A stretch of 20,466 nt of DNA from Bacteroidales bacterium (GCA_012728155.1 JAAYFR010000134.1:1-20466), one strand, 5' to 3'. Shown: positions 6,579 to 13,488, counted from the first letter of the stretch. Notes: generated from the letters alone by a model not told the origin. Program-made: numbers and translations.

Positions 6579-7174
6579 TCTTCTTTCAGTTCTTTGATTT
6601 CATTGAGACTGGCCACAATGGCTGCATGTGTTTTTTTGTAATTTTTTATGGAATACCATACAATAAGTATAAGCAATAAAAACATGCAAACTAAAAACAT
6701 CCACAGTGAGAAGGTGACATTCTCTTCTGCATAGGATAGCACTGCCAGTGTGAAAAGAACAGGCATAAAAATATATATCAATACACAGTATTCCCGTTTT
6801 ACTAGGATCCGGTATTTATTAAAATGATAAATGGTAGCACTTATCTCTTTTGAGAAATCAATTTTAGAAAGTGTATAGATTTTACAGATTCCCCAAATAA
6901 TGGAAAGGGTACATAGTATGCCGGAGGTAATTATCAATACATTCCAGAAAAATAGCATTTTGTCTTGGTTCTTTTCAATGGAGAAAGCAATAAACGGGAT
7001 AATCAGGAACACAATTATTGTACCGATAATTTCCAGTCCCAATATTCTGTTGATTGACTTTTCCGTTTTCCCTTGTACCATCTTTAAAATGATAGTTTCG
7101 TTCAGCGAATTGTTTTCTTTCAACCGTTTATCGAGTGCAGCCCAACTGTTTTTTAATTCTTCTAATTCCATCAT
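6575..7174 (-). CDS. Membrane protein encoded with an ECF sigma factor (possible anti-sigma-like partner)
   Basis: 199 residues. The N-terminal 40 or so are cytoplasmic and charged (MELEELKNSWAALDKRLKEN), a start common in Bacteroidetes proteins that sit next to ECF sigma factors. Four hydrophobic segments follow, at about 43-65, 73-97, 130-150 and 152-172, and then a charged tail ending EIKELKEE. Two ATGs are adjacent (7174 and 7171) and either could start it. The gene lies 8 bp after the sigma factor and overlaps the truncated lgt by 4 bp. Position and topology suggest a membrane regulator of the sigma factor, but no zinc-finger anti-sigma motif is visible. The role is inferred from neighbourhood only. 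Confidence 0.65.
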   Translation of the reverse strand: MMELEELKNSWAALDKRLKENNSLNETIILKMVQGKTEKSINRILGLEIIGTIIVFLIIPFIAFSIEKNQDKMLFFWNVLIITSGILCTLSIIWGICKIYTLSKIDFSKEISATIYHFNKYRILVKREYCVLIYIFMPVLFTLAVLSYAEENVTFSLWMFLVCMFLLLILIVWYSIKNYKKTHAAIVASLNEIKELKEE

Positions 7175-7182
7175 TTCTGTTT

Positions 7183-7677
7183 TTAAAGGTTCGACATTTC
7201 TTTGAGTTTCTCCTTTGCACGTTTCAGTTTTGTGGCCACATTACTTAACGTCAAGCCGGTAATATCGGCGATTTCCTGATAGGATTTTTCTTCGAGATAG
7301 AGAAGCACGACAATCTTTTCAAGTGTTTTCAGGCGGTTTATCATCCGGTACATCTCGCAGATATCTTCGTCTAAGCTGTTGTCTTGCTCGATAAGCCAAT
7401 CGGAGAGTTCTTCAACCGGATAATCGCTTTTCGGATGTCTTTTCGCTTTACGCATGCCCGAAATGCAGGTGTTCAACGCAACCCGGTAAATCCATGTGCC
7501 GGGAGAGCTGTCGTTCCTGAATTTCGGAAGACCGCGCCACAGGTTGCAAACCACCTCCTGGTAGAGATCAGCAAGGGTATAAGTGTCCGACACATAGAGA
7601 GAACAGACTTTATAGATGATCCGTTCGTTCTCCCGGATCAATTTTACAAAGTCTTGTTCGCTGGTGCTATTGGTCAT
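7183..7677 (-). CDS. ECF-family RNA polymerase sigma factor (sigma-70, region 2 and 4)
   Basis: 164 residues from the ATG at 7677. Upstream in-frame starts (ATG 7704, TTG 7713) exist, but the chosen one gives the usual short lead into FVKLIRENERIIYKVC. Region 2 includes DLYQEVVCNLWRGLPKF and TWIYRVALNTCI (the -10 recognition side). Region 4 includes YLEEKSYQEIADITGLTLSNVATKLKRAKEKL, a clear helix-turn-helix. ECF factors redirect RNA polymerase to a small regulon, usually under a membrane anti-sigma. Here the next gene codes for a membrane protein. An intrinsic terminator (7724-7747) separates it from the HepT/MntA pair upstream. The inducing signal cannot be read from the sequence. Confidence 0.92.
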   Translation of the reverse strand: MTNSTSEQDFVKLIRENERIIYKVCSLYVSDTYTLADLYQEVVCNLWRGLPKFRNDSSPGTWIYRVALNTCISGMRKAKRHPKSDYPVEELSDWLIEQDNSLDEDICEMYRMINRLKTLEKIVVLLYLEEKSYQEIADITGLTLSNVATKLKRAKEKLKEMSNL

Positions 7678-7723
7678 TATCTTGTTTTTCTCTATTAGAC
7701 GCATAAAAGGCAAAAAAATGACA

Positions 7724-7747
7724 AAAATCAGAGGATATACTGATTTT
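7724..7747 (-). terminator. Intrinsic terminator after the HepT/MntA pair
   Basis: AAAATCAG and CTGATTTT form a perfect 8-bp stem around an 8-nt loop, read on the minus strand. A T-rich stretch follows (TTTGTCATTTTTTT). It starts 9 bp after the hepT stop and ends before the sigma factor, so it separates the two units. Confidence 0.6.
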
Positions 7748-7755
7748 CTCTTTAT

Positions 7756-8100
7756 TTATTGAAAATCTTTTAATAGCAAGGTCAATTGCTTCAAAAGGTC
7801 GGGCAGGCGGTATTCAATAGTGTTCCATACGATGCTTTGATTGATTCCAAAGTAATCATGTATGATAAAGTTTCGGAAATCTTTAATGATGCGCCATTCT
7901 ACCTGTGGATGTAGAGATTTGAATTCTGACGGGACTCTTGAGGCTGCTTCGCCGATAATCTCGAAGTTTCTTTCTACTGCATGCCTTGTTTTCGCATCCG
8001 CTTCATATTCGTCCAAACGTAATCCATTGGTAAACTCCAAAATATAACGAATGGATTCGATCATATCTTCCAACAGTAATGACAGTTCTCGCTCAGACAT
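7756..8100 (-). CDS. hepT: HepT-like HEPN ribonuclease toxin (DUF86)
   Basis: 114 residues. This is the DUF86/HepT family: an all-helical HEPN fold beginning MSERELSLLLEDMIESIRYI, with VERNFEIIGEAASRVP in the middle. The active-site motif R-x4-H-x-Y appears as RNFIIHDY (about residues 76-83). HepT toxins are dimeric RNases, and in the studied system the partner nucleotidyltransferase AMPylates the motif's tyrosine to silence them. The motif is intact here, so the toxin should be active unless modified. Its start overlaps the end of the nucleotidyltransferase gene by 8 bp, so the pair is translationally coupled, antitoxin first. Confidence 0.88.
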   Translation of the reverse strand: MSERELSLLLEDMIESIRYILEFTNGLRLDEYEADAKTRHAVERNFEIIGEAASRVPSEFKSLHPQVEWRIIKDFRNFIIHDYFGINQSIVWNTIEYRLPDLLKQLTLLLKDFQ

Positions 8101-8386
8101 GGATGAGATTTTTTTCTACAAAAGGTAAATATTTAGGCTGTACGCCCTTTCGTGATACCAGATCTATTTTTGTGTTGAAAGTATCTTCCAATACATGGGC
8201 TATCCTGATATAATCAAATCCGTCGATGCGATCGTTAAAGTCTACGAGGATATCAATATCGCTATCTTCGTTATAATCGCCGCGTGCATAAGAACCGAAC
8301 AATCCCAATTCGGAAATGGGATATTTCTTTTCCAATTCTCCTTTTTTTATTTTCAGGATATGGAGTATTTCGTCCGTTGTGTACAT
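8093..8386 (-). CDS. mntA: MntA-like nucleotidyltransferase antitoxin
   Basis: 97 residues with the minimal nucleotidyltransferase motif GSYARGDYNEDSDIDILVDF (about 31-50), where the DxD pair binds the metal. The N-terminus MYTTDEILHILKIKKGELEKKY is standard for the family and supports the start at 8386. MntA antitoxins neutralise HepT by transferring AMP to its active-site tyrosine. Catalytic residues are intact. It is the first gene of the pair, and a TAACTTTG box (8391-8398) lies only 4 bp before the ATG. Confidence 0.88.
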   Translation of the reverse strand: MYTTDEILHILKIKKGELEKKYPISELGLFGSYARGDYNEDSDIDILVDFNDRIDGFDYIRIAHVLEDTFNTKIDLVSRKGVQPKYLPFVEKNLIHV

Positions 8387-8390
8387 ACTG

Positions 8391-8398
8391 CAAAGTTA
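8391..8398 (-). promoter_or_regulatory. Candidate -7 box directly before mntA
   Basis: TAACTTTG, read on the minus strand, matches TAnnTTTG. It ends 4 bp before the mntA ATG, so use of this box would give a leaderless mRNA. The -33 region is weak (TTAG in place of TTTG). Confidence 0.3.
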
Positions 8399-8456
8399 TT
8401 CAAATAACATTGTTGCTAAATCCTTTACAAAATTAGGTGAAAAACATTAGTTTTCC

Positions 8457-8499
8457 AAACTGACAAACTGAAAAATACAGTGCGCTTTTAAGTCAGTTT
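8457..8499 (-). terminator. Possible terminator at the end of lspA
   Basis: AAACTGAC (8457-8464) and GTCAGTTT (8492-8499) form a perfect 8-bp inverted repeat with a 27-nt loop, which itself holds an ACTG/CAGT mini-stem. It overlaps the lspA stop codon. Only a broken T run follows, so the call is weak. Confidence 0.3.
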
Positions 8500-9146
8500 A
8501 ATTTTAATTTTGAAGTGGTGTCATTGCTAATAAGGGTCAGGCTTTTATGTAGCTCTTGTAGATAGAAAAAGAATAAAATAGCTATTCCACAAGTGATAGA
8601 TGCATCGGCAATATTGAATACGGCACCGAAAAATGTAAAGCTATTTCCCCCTAAATGAGGTATCCAGCCGGGCCAGTTAAATTCAAAAAACGGGAAATAG
8701 AACATATCGACGACTTGCCCATGCATCCAGGAGCTATATCCATCTCCTATAGGAACAAACGAGGCTACATGATAAGGTGTACTCTCACTAAAAATAGTAC
8801 CATAAAAAATACTGTCAATAATATTTCCCCAGGCACCTGCCAATATGAGTGAAAGAGAAACAATAAAACCTAGTTTGTAGTCGTGTTTAATGATGAGAGC
8901 GATATACCACACTATCAAACTGACAAAAACGAGGCGGGAGATGGTCTGGATTATTTTAGGCATTACTTTTATCCCAAAAGCCATACCGTTATTTTCGACA
9001 AAATGGATGTAAAACCAATCTGTAATATGCATACTTTCACCATAATGCATATTTTTTTTTACTAAAATCTTCACAGTTTGGTCAAGGATTAAAATTGCCA
9101 ATACAATGAAAATTGAAAGTTGTCCTTTGGAAATAATGCGTTTCAT
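8493..9146 (-). CDS. lspA: Lipoprotein signal peptidase (signal peptidase II)
   Basis: 217 residues with four main membrane segments. The family's catalytic aspartates are visible as D111 in GAWGNIIDSIFYG and D181 in FNIADASIT, together with the N-terminal LDQTVKILVKKNM and the ENNGMAFGI block. The serine in NIIDS (usually arginine in Proteobacteria) is normal for Bacteroidetes. LspA cleaves lipoprotein signal peptides in the inner membrane after Lgt has added the lipid. It sits in the same orientation as the truncated lgt, but they are separated by the toxin and sigma genes, so no joint operon is evident. It lies 52 bp after the ABC ATPase, with an AT-rich inverted repeat between them. Confidence 0.93.
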   Translation of the reverse strand: MKRIISKGQLSIFIVLAILILDQTVKILVKKNMHYGESMHITDWFYIHFVENNGMAFGIKVMPKIIQTISRLVFVSLIVWYIALIIKHDYKLGFIVSLSLILAGAWGNIIDSIFYGTIFSESTPYHVASFVPIGDGYSSWMHGQVVDMFYFPFFEFNWPGWIPHLGGNSFTFFGAVFNIADASITCGIAILFFFYLQELHKSLTLISNDTTSKLKLN

Positions 9147-9198
9147 GAGTTAGTTTATAAAATATGTAATATAGTTTTGCAGTTTGTTAAAATGATAG

Positions 9199-9867
9199 TT
9201 ATAAACTCTTTACTTTATCGTAAGCATGCACCTCTATCTCGTTTTGTATTTCGGCCAATTGTTCAGACTTCATATAGGCTGTGCCGTTTTCTATTACGGT
9301 AAGTGTGCCTGCAATCTTTATCAAATGATCCAAATCGTGGGAAGAAATAAAAATTAAAGTGTCCTGTTTCTTTAATTCCTGTAACAGTTCCGAGAGATAA
9401 GCCGATGACAAAATATCAAGCCCGTTGAATGGTTCATCCAAAAGTAACATGTCATTCTGTTGTAACAACAGCGCGAGTAGATGCAGTTTCTTGAGCATTC
9501 CCGTTGAATACTCGTCGGCAAACTTATGCAGAGGCAATTCAAAGAGGCCATTCAACTGGTTCAACTTCTGTGTATCTTCTCTACAGTTCTTTGCCGAAAG
9601 AGAAAAACGGATAAACTCAAGAGCTGTAATACGGGGGAAGATATAGGGATTGGCCGTCAACAGCCCTATTGTTTTGATATTTTTCCGGTTAATTTTTCCC
9701 TGATATGGAATATAACCCGCTATGCAATTCAATAAAGTGCTTTTCCCGGCACCGTTAGGGCCAATAATTCCATTGATGACACCTGACCGGTAATGGAGGT
9801 TTACCTTCTCCAGAACCGGCGTTTTGGCGTACGACTTATGGAGTGATTCTATGATGAGTTCTTTCAT
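9199..9867 (-). CDS. ABC transporter ATP-binding protein
   Basis: 222 residues, a single ABC ATPase domain. Walker A is GPNGAGKST (36-44), Walker B is MLLLDEP (about 139-145) and the H-loop is SSHD (about 174-177). The signature motif is degenerate: YSTGM at about 118-122 in place of LSGGQ. The GLDILS D-loop region is normal. Such short single-domain ATPases pair with a separate membrane subunit, here encoded 13 bp upstream on the same strand. The substrate is unknown and an export role is likely. The neighbouring permease appears frameshifted at its N-terminus, so whether the transporter works is uncertain. Confidence 0.9.
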   Translation of the reverse strand: MKELIIESLHKSYAKTPVLEKVNLHYRSGVINGIIGPNGAGKSTLLNCIAGYIPYQGKINRKNIKTIGLLTANPYIFPRITALEFIRFSLSAKNCREDTQKLNQLNGLFELPLHKFADEYSTGMLKKLHLLALLLQQNDMLLLDEPFNGLDILSSAYLSELLQELKKQDTLIFISSHDLDHLIKIAGTLTVIENGTAYMKSEQLAEIQNEIEVHAYDKVKSL

Positions 9868-9880
9868 TTGATCTTTTATT

Positions 9881-10669
9881 TTATCCTTTTCGTTGTGTGA
9901 GAAAGACTTCCATGCTTGTTTTATCTGCTGATATGATTGAGCGAATATTTTTCAGGAAAATAAAATACAATACCACTGTATAAACCGGCACAATAACAAG
10001 ACCGTAAAGCGTAATGCTCAATGCCAGTTGAAACATCAATCCGCAGAAAAAGATCACCCCGGCCAGTAAAGCGGAAGGATAGAATGCGTACTTTGTCCAG
10101 AGCAACTGTACATTCAACAGAAGAATAGCCGGAAAGAATAAAAGTGTAACCATCCTTTCGACCGGAAAAAGAATACATAATGCCACCACCAACGGGAGCA
10201 GGTAGAGAGACGTGTTATAAAGCGTCTCCGAAAGAGTTCTCTTGACAAAATGTTTTGTGCTTATATACATCCGTACAAAATCAATTTCTTCTGTTTCTAT
10301 TATAGTGGCCAAAAATGCGATCAATGATCCTCCTGCCATGGCAACTATTCCTAAATTATAGTTGTCATGTAAATAGGCCATTACAATGGATATGACTATC
10401 AAAATCCAAATGACAGGTAAAAGATGTCGCTGTTGGGCATGCCACAAGTAACTGCTTTTCATGAAAAAGGGAGACGACAGGACTGGCCTGATTTTTATGG
10501 CATGTCGCGCCGGCAGGTCAAGTGAAGAATAGACGAAAGAGACCATAACAGCTGTTACCCATAAATACCCGTTCGCCAATATAAATGGCAGGGAAAGGAG
10601 AAAACAATCTGTAAAAACAGACAATGGGTATAGTTTCGGGTACTGTTTCAGGAATAACCGCTTATCCAT
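9881..10669 (-). CDS. ABC transporter permease (multi-pass membrane protein), likely N-terminally truncated
   Basis: 262 residues from the first in-frame ATG. About six hydrophobic segments span the protein (for example 17-45, 83-101, 104-122, 150-170, 172-190, 200-245). I do not recognise a named family, and the permease role rests on the ATPase gene 13 bp downstream. The reading frame stays open upstream of the ATG and continues TWQSIVGAIIIQFFFCSRIHYR. A plausible further N-terminal part lies in another frame (10753-10878), so the ancestral protein was probably about 332 residues. The piece given here may be made from the internal ATG but would lack one or two membrane segments. Confidence 0.65.
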   Translation of the reverse strand: MDKRLFLKQYPKLYPLSVFTDCFLLSLPFILANGYLWVTAVMVSFVYSSLDLPARHAIKIRPVLSSPFFMKSSYLWHAQQRHLLPVIWILIVISIVMAYLHDNYNLGIVAMAGGSLIAFLATIIETEEIDFVRMYISTKHFVKRTLSETLYNTSLYLLPLVVALCILFPVERMVTLLFFPAILLLNVQLLWTKYAFYPSALLAGVIFFCGLMFQLALSITLYGLVIVPVYTVVLYFIFLKNIRSIISADKTSMEVFLTQRKG

Positions 10670-10878
10670 CCTGTAGTGTATCCGGCTGCAAAAGAAAAAC
10701 TGAATAATGATTGCTCCGACGATCGATTGCCACGTTACAGGAATATCAATTTTTATAAAACATATCCCAGCAGGATTGCGATTGCCGATAGGAGAAAAAC
10801 ATAAGGAAACGGAACCTGCGTAAGGAATCGCTTACAGATTATCCATTTTAGCTTTAATATGAGTATTAGTTGTGTCAA
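10670..10878 (-). pseudogene. Frameshifted N-terminal part of the ABC permease
   Basis: From a TTG at 10878, 41 codons run to a stop at 10753-10755 and encode a membrane-like peptide (KRFLTQVPFPYVFLLSAIAI, then LLGYVL). One additional T in the four-T run at 10757-10760 would join it to the frame of the permease (GYVFIKIDIPVTWQS, then MDKRLF). The joined reading gives a first hydrophobic segment followed by a second before MDKR. Coding-like content in two adjacent frames that meet at a homopolymer points to a single-base deletion or a sequencing error. Confidence 0.5.
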
Positions 10879-10892
10879 TTATAAATTATGAA

Positions 10893-11168
10893 TTATGATT
10901 GTAATAACCGGGCTATATTTTTTGCATCATTGATAAGTTCGTCGGGATAACCATTTAATTCGAGAATACTTATTGCATTACGGGTTGTGAGAATTCCCTT
11001 CTTGATTTTATAGTCGAAGTATATCTCATTGTCATGAACCGTTTCAGTAAAATGATACAGCTGAATTGCTAGACGCAATATGACCGGAAAAATGGCAAAA
11101 TCTGTTTTGAGAATATATTCTTTAGGAATATGATTGACCCTAAATTCACATATACTTGTCACTAACAT
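10893..11168 (-). pseudogene. C-terminal fragment of a MutS-like ATPase
   Basis: 91 residues. The stretch from about residue 38 (LYHFTETVHDNEIYFDYKIK, then KGILTTRNAISILELNGYP) matches the tail of the MutS domain V ATPase in Bacteroidetes MutS-family proteins. There it follows Walker B and the TH-D switch. Walker A, Walker B and the TH-D residues are missing, and the first 35 or so residues do not resemble MutS. The fragment cannot bind ATP and is a relic. It is left between the broken ABC permease and the HEPN pair, which supports decay of this whole region. Confidence 0.6.
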
Positions 11169-11222
11169 CTTTTTCTATTTGGTATGGCAGAGACTATTTT
11201 TTTATTAACTTTTCAATAGTTT

Positions 11223-11585
11223 TTATGAAAAGAGCAGCCTGTTGATATAATTCATCCACTGTTTCACGATCGAAATAAATGAATCGGCATAGTCACTTGC
11301 TTGTCTGTTTTCAAATAAGTCGAAGTAAAACTTGTTCATTTCTATGGATAACTTCTCCGTTTTGGTAAAATTCATACCAAGCATACTGCGAACGCCGGAG
11401 TGTGTTTTCGCTTCAATATTATAACTTATAAGTAGTGCCGAAACAGCGTAATAGCAGGCGTAATACAGACGATTCACGGCTGTGTTCCATAATTTGTTTT
11501 CCATTAATATTGGTAATTCTGCAAGGGTTTTATGAGCATTCTCTAAACGGTGAGCGACAATTGCCTGACGGATTGCTTGGTTCAT
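11223..11585 (-). CDS. HEPN-domain protein (UPF0332 type), putative toxin or partner of the nucleotidyltransferase
   Basis: 120 residues from the ATG at 11585. Longer in-frame extensions run into the neighbouring gene and are rejected. The all-helical HEPN fold shows WNTAVNRLYYACYYAVSALL (first helices) and a C-terminal FENRQASDYADSF. This R-x-x-x-D-Y pattern is typical of the UPF0332 HEPN group, in place of the RX4-6H ribonuclease motif seen in the HepT at 7756-8100. Catalytic RNase activity is therefore unsure. The ATG overlaps the stop of the nucleotidyltransferase gene (ATGA), a coupled pair. By family knowledge it is the HEPN half of a HEPN/MNT module. Confidence 0.82.
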   Translation of the reverse strand: MNQAIRQAIVAHRLENAHKTLAELPILMENKLWNTAVNRLYYACYYAVSALLISYNIEAKTHSGVRSMLGMNFTKTEKLSIEMNKFYFDLFENRQASDYADSFISIVKQWMNYINRLLFS

Positions 11586-11896
11586 AGTAAAATCCCCTCC
11601 TTCATTACATTCCGGTAGAAAGGTGTGATAGACATCTGCTCTTCCCATACTTGCTTCGAGAATACTTTCGGACTAATCATTATCCCGGTATCCAATTCCA
11701 CATCATAAAGAGGAAATGTGATTGTTTGCCTGTCTTGCAGGCTGATTTTCTCCTTATCGACCAGTATTAGCACATCTATATCACTGTCTGGCCGGGCGTC
11801 CCCACGCGCTTCACTACCAAAGAGAATAGCTGTTGCATCCGGTGCAACCCGACGCAGGATCTCTTGGATAGTTTTAATTATTTCCGGATGTCGCAT
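11582..11896 (-). CDS. Nucleotidyltransferase-domain protein (MNT half of a HEPN/MNT module)
   Basis: 104 residues. The motif FGSEARGDARPDSDIDVLIL (about 26-45) is the minimal nucleotidyltransferase signature with its metal-binding DxD and is intact. The C-terminal part (LDTGIMISPKVFSKQVWEEQ, then ITPFYRNVMKEGILL) is the usual tail of stand-alone MNT proteins with UPF0332 partners. It is the first gene of the two-gene unit, driven by the promoter at 11929-11961 and coupled to the HEPN gene by a 4-bp overlap. It is probably the antitoxin. Confidence 0.85.
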   Translation of the reverse strand: MRHPEIIKTIQEILRRVAPDATAILFGSEARGDARPDSDIDVLILVDKEKISLQDRQTITFPLYDVELDTGIMISPKVFSKQVWEEQMSITPFYRNVMKEGILL

Positions 11897-11928
11897 CGTA
11901 TTGCTTTTTATCTATTATTCTAACTCTA

Positions 11929-11961
11929 CAAATATAATACCCGGTAAGCGATTTTACCAAA
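11929..11961 (-). promoter_or_regulatory. Promoter of the second HEPN/MNT module, with embedded inverted repeat
   Basis: Read on the minus strand: TTTG (11961-11958), 21 bp, TATATTTG (11936-11929). The spacer begins with GGTAAAATCGCTTACC (11958-11943), a perfect 5-bp inverted repeat around a 6-bp centre. That is a good place for a repressor to block the polymerase. Transcription should start near 11922, giving a 5' UTR of about 26 nt. Confidence 0.55.
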
Positions 11962-12005
11962 TCTTTGAAGAAAAATATTATTTGCTCATTAGTAAATAGA
12001 TATAA

Positions 12006-12033
12006 AATAAGAACTTCAAAACAATCTCTTATT
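12006..12033 (-). terminator. Possible terminator of the his operon
   Basis: AATAAGA (12006-12012) and TCTTATT (12027-12033) form a perfect 7-bp stem with a 14-nt loop, overlapping the hisIE stop codon. The following sequence is T-rich but interrupted (TTATATC). Confidence 0.3.
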
Positions 12034-12616
12034 GATGCCTTTCGACCAGTATCGCTTCAATATCCTCTAATTTCAGTTTTTTGGTTTTTAGCAAGATAAG
12101 GAAGTGATAGAGCAGGTCGGCGGCTTCGTTCTTGAACAGGTCGATATTGTCGTCCTTTGCTTCGATCACCAGCTCGACGGCCTCTTCTCCCACTTTTTGC
12201 GCTACCTTATTCACACCGCGGCTGAACAGCTTAGATGTATAGGAGCCTTCAGGATTTTCGGTAATCCGTTTCTCGATCACATTTTCCAGTTCATACAAGA
12301 ACCCTTTGGATTGCTTATCGCCGAAGCAGGAGGTGGAGCCGGTATGGCAGGTAGGTCCCTGCGGATAAGCTTTGATCAGGATAGTATCATTGTCGCAATC
12401 GGGGAGTATCTCATCCACGATCAGCCAGTTGCCTGATGTTTCTCCTTTTGTCCAGAGGCGGTTTTTACTTCTGCTTAAGAAGGTTACTTTTCCCTCTTTC
12501 CGGGTTTTTTCAAACGCTTCTTCGTTCATAAAGCCTACCATCAATACCTGTAGGCTGAGTGTGTCTTGAATGACGGCAGGTACTAATCCTCCCGATTTTG
12601 AAAAATCAATATTCAT
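12029..12616 (-). CDS. hisIE: Bifunctional phosphoribosyl-AMP cyclohydrolase / phosphoribosyl-ATP pyrophosphatase
   Basis: 195 residues, the normal size of the HisI-HisE fusion. The N-terminal HisI half has WTKGETSGN, the metal-binding DCDNDTIL and the GPTCHTGSTSCF cysteine/histidine cluster (about 84-97). The C-terminal HisE half (from about 106) has GEEAVELVIEA and NEAADLLYHFLILL, the usual acidic pyrophosphatase helices. The protein catalyses the second and third steps of histidine synthesis in the cytoplasm. It is the last gene of the operon and overlaps hisF by 4 bp (ATGA). Confidence 0.97.
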   Translation of the reverse strand: MNIDFSKSGGLVPAVIQDTLSLQVLMVGFMNEEAFEKTRKEGKVTFLSRSKNRLWTKGETSGNWLIVDEILPDCDNDTILIKAYPQGPTCHTGSTSCFGDKQSKGFLYELENVIEKRITENPEGSYTSKLFSRGVNKVAQKVGEEAVELVIEAKDDNIDLFKNEAADLLYHFLILLKTKKLKLEDIEAILVERHQ

Positions 12617-13365
12617 CGTATGGGTATGTTTTGGGTTTTTAAATAATCTTTGAGTGTGGGGATAGAAATTTCCCCGAAATGAAAAATGCTGGCAGCCAAT
12701 GCCGCACTTGCTTTTGTCTGTGTGAATAGTTCTGAGAAGTGTGCCGTTGTGCCGGCACCTCCGGATGCGATCACCGGAATGCTGACCGCTTCACTGACTG
12801 CTGCAGTGATATCGATGGCAAAACCATTTTTGGTACCGTCGTTATTCATAGAGGTAAGCAGGATCTCTCCCGCACCACGTCGTTCACCTTCCTTGGCCCA
12901 GTCGACAGTGCGGAGATCGGTCGCAGTTTTACCGCCATGGGTATAGACAATCCATTCGTTATTTTGGAAATTGGTGTCGATAGCCAATACCACACACTGG
13001 CTACCGAACTGTCCTGCAATTTCGGTGATCAGTTCGGGTCGCTTGACTGCCGCGGAATTGAGGCTGACTTTGTCGGCTCCCGCTTGTATAATGGCGCGTG
13101 CATCATCTAATGAATGGATACCACCTCCCACGGTAAACGGGATATTGATCTCTTGTGCGACGCGGGTGACCAGTTCCGTCAGTGTTTTACGACCCTCAAT
13201 GGTAGCGGTGATATCCAGGAAGACCAATTCATCGGCACCTTCCTCTACATAACGCTTAGCGAGTTCCACCGCATCACCGGCGTCGCGGATATCCACGAAA
13301 TTGACTCCTTTTACTGTACGGCCGTCCCTGATATCAAGACAGGGGATAATTCTTTTTTTCAACAT
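12613..13365 (-). CDS. hisF: Imidazole glycerol phosphate synthase, cyclase subunit
   Basis: 250 residues from the ATG at 13365. The open frame extends further upstream, but MLKKRIIPCLDIRDGRTVKG is the universal HisF start. The TIM barrel carries catalytic Asp in CLDIRDG (D11) and in VLAIDT (about 130), and the phosphate-binding FTVGGGI and VIASGGAG loops. HisF takes ammonia from the glutaminase HisH through the barrel and makes imidazole glycerol phosphate and AICAR. No hisH is present in this operon, which is unusual. It overlaps hisIE by 4 bp, and a 123-bp spacer separates it from hisA upstream. Confidence 0.97.
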   Translation of the reverse strand: MLKKRIIPCLDIRDGRTVKGVNFVDIRDAGDAVELAKRYVEEGADELVFLDITATIEGRKTLTELVTRVAQEINIPFTVGGGIHSLDDARAIIQAGADKVSLNSAAVKRPELITEIAGQFGSQCVVLAIDTNFQNNEWIVYTHGGKTATDLRTVDWAKEGERRGAGEILLTSMNNDGTKNGFAIDITAAVSEAVSIPVIASGGAGTTAHFSELFTQTKASAALAASIFHFGEISIPTLKDYLKTQNIPIR

Positions 13366-13488
13366 TTTCCTTCTTTTTTTATGGGTTTGATGGATCCAGT
13401 TTGTATTTATAGATTGAATGAGATTGAATGCAGGCATTCAGACACCTAAACATCTAAACACCTAAGCTGCCAAACACTTAAAACATTT
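13366..13488 (-). repeat. Degenerate short tandem repeats in the hisA-hisF spacer
   Basis: Read on the minus strand, 8-bp steps TTAGGTGT, TTAGATGT, TTAGGTGT follow each other (about 13440-13465). An approximate 10-bp duplication ATTCAATCTC/ATTCAATCTA lies at about 13411-13430. No gene or terminator is visible. Similar 8-bp periodicity occurs in the hisG-hisD spacer. Confidence 0.45.

Noticed and set aside
9152..9207. AGTTTATAA / TTATAAACT inverted repeat between the ABC ATPase and lspA
   Set aside because: A perfect 9-bp match, but entirely AT-rich in AT-rich DNA with a 38-nt loop, so likely chance. Too weak for a terminator.
10873..10878. TTGACA (minus strand) as a sigma-70 -35 box
   Set aside because: No TATAAT lies at 16-18 bp, and this phylum uses TTTG/TAnnTTTG promoters. 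The sequence more likely encodes the displaced permease start.
12686..13449. Several plus-strand frames of 86-123 codons
   Set aside because: All are antisense to hisF or its upstream spacer and have no family features.
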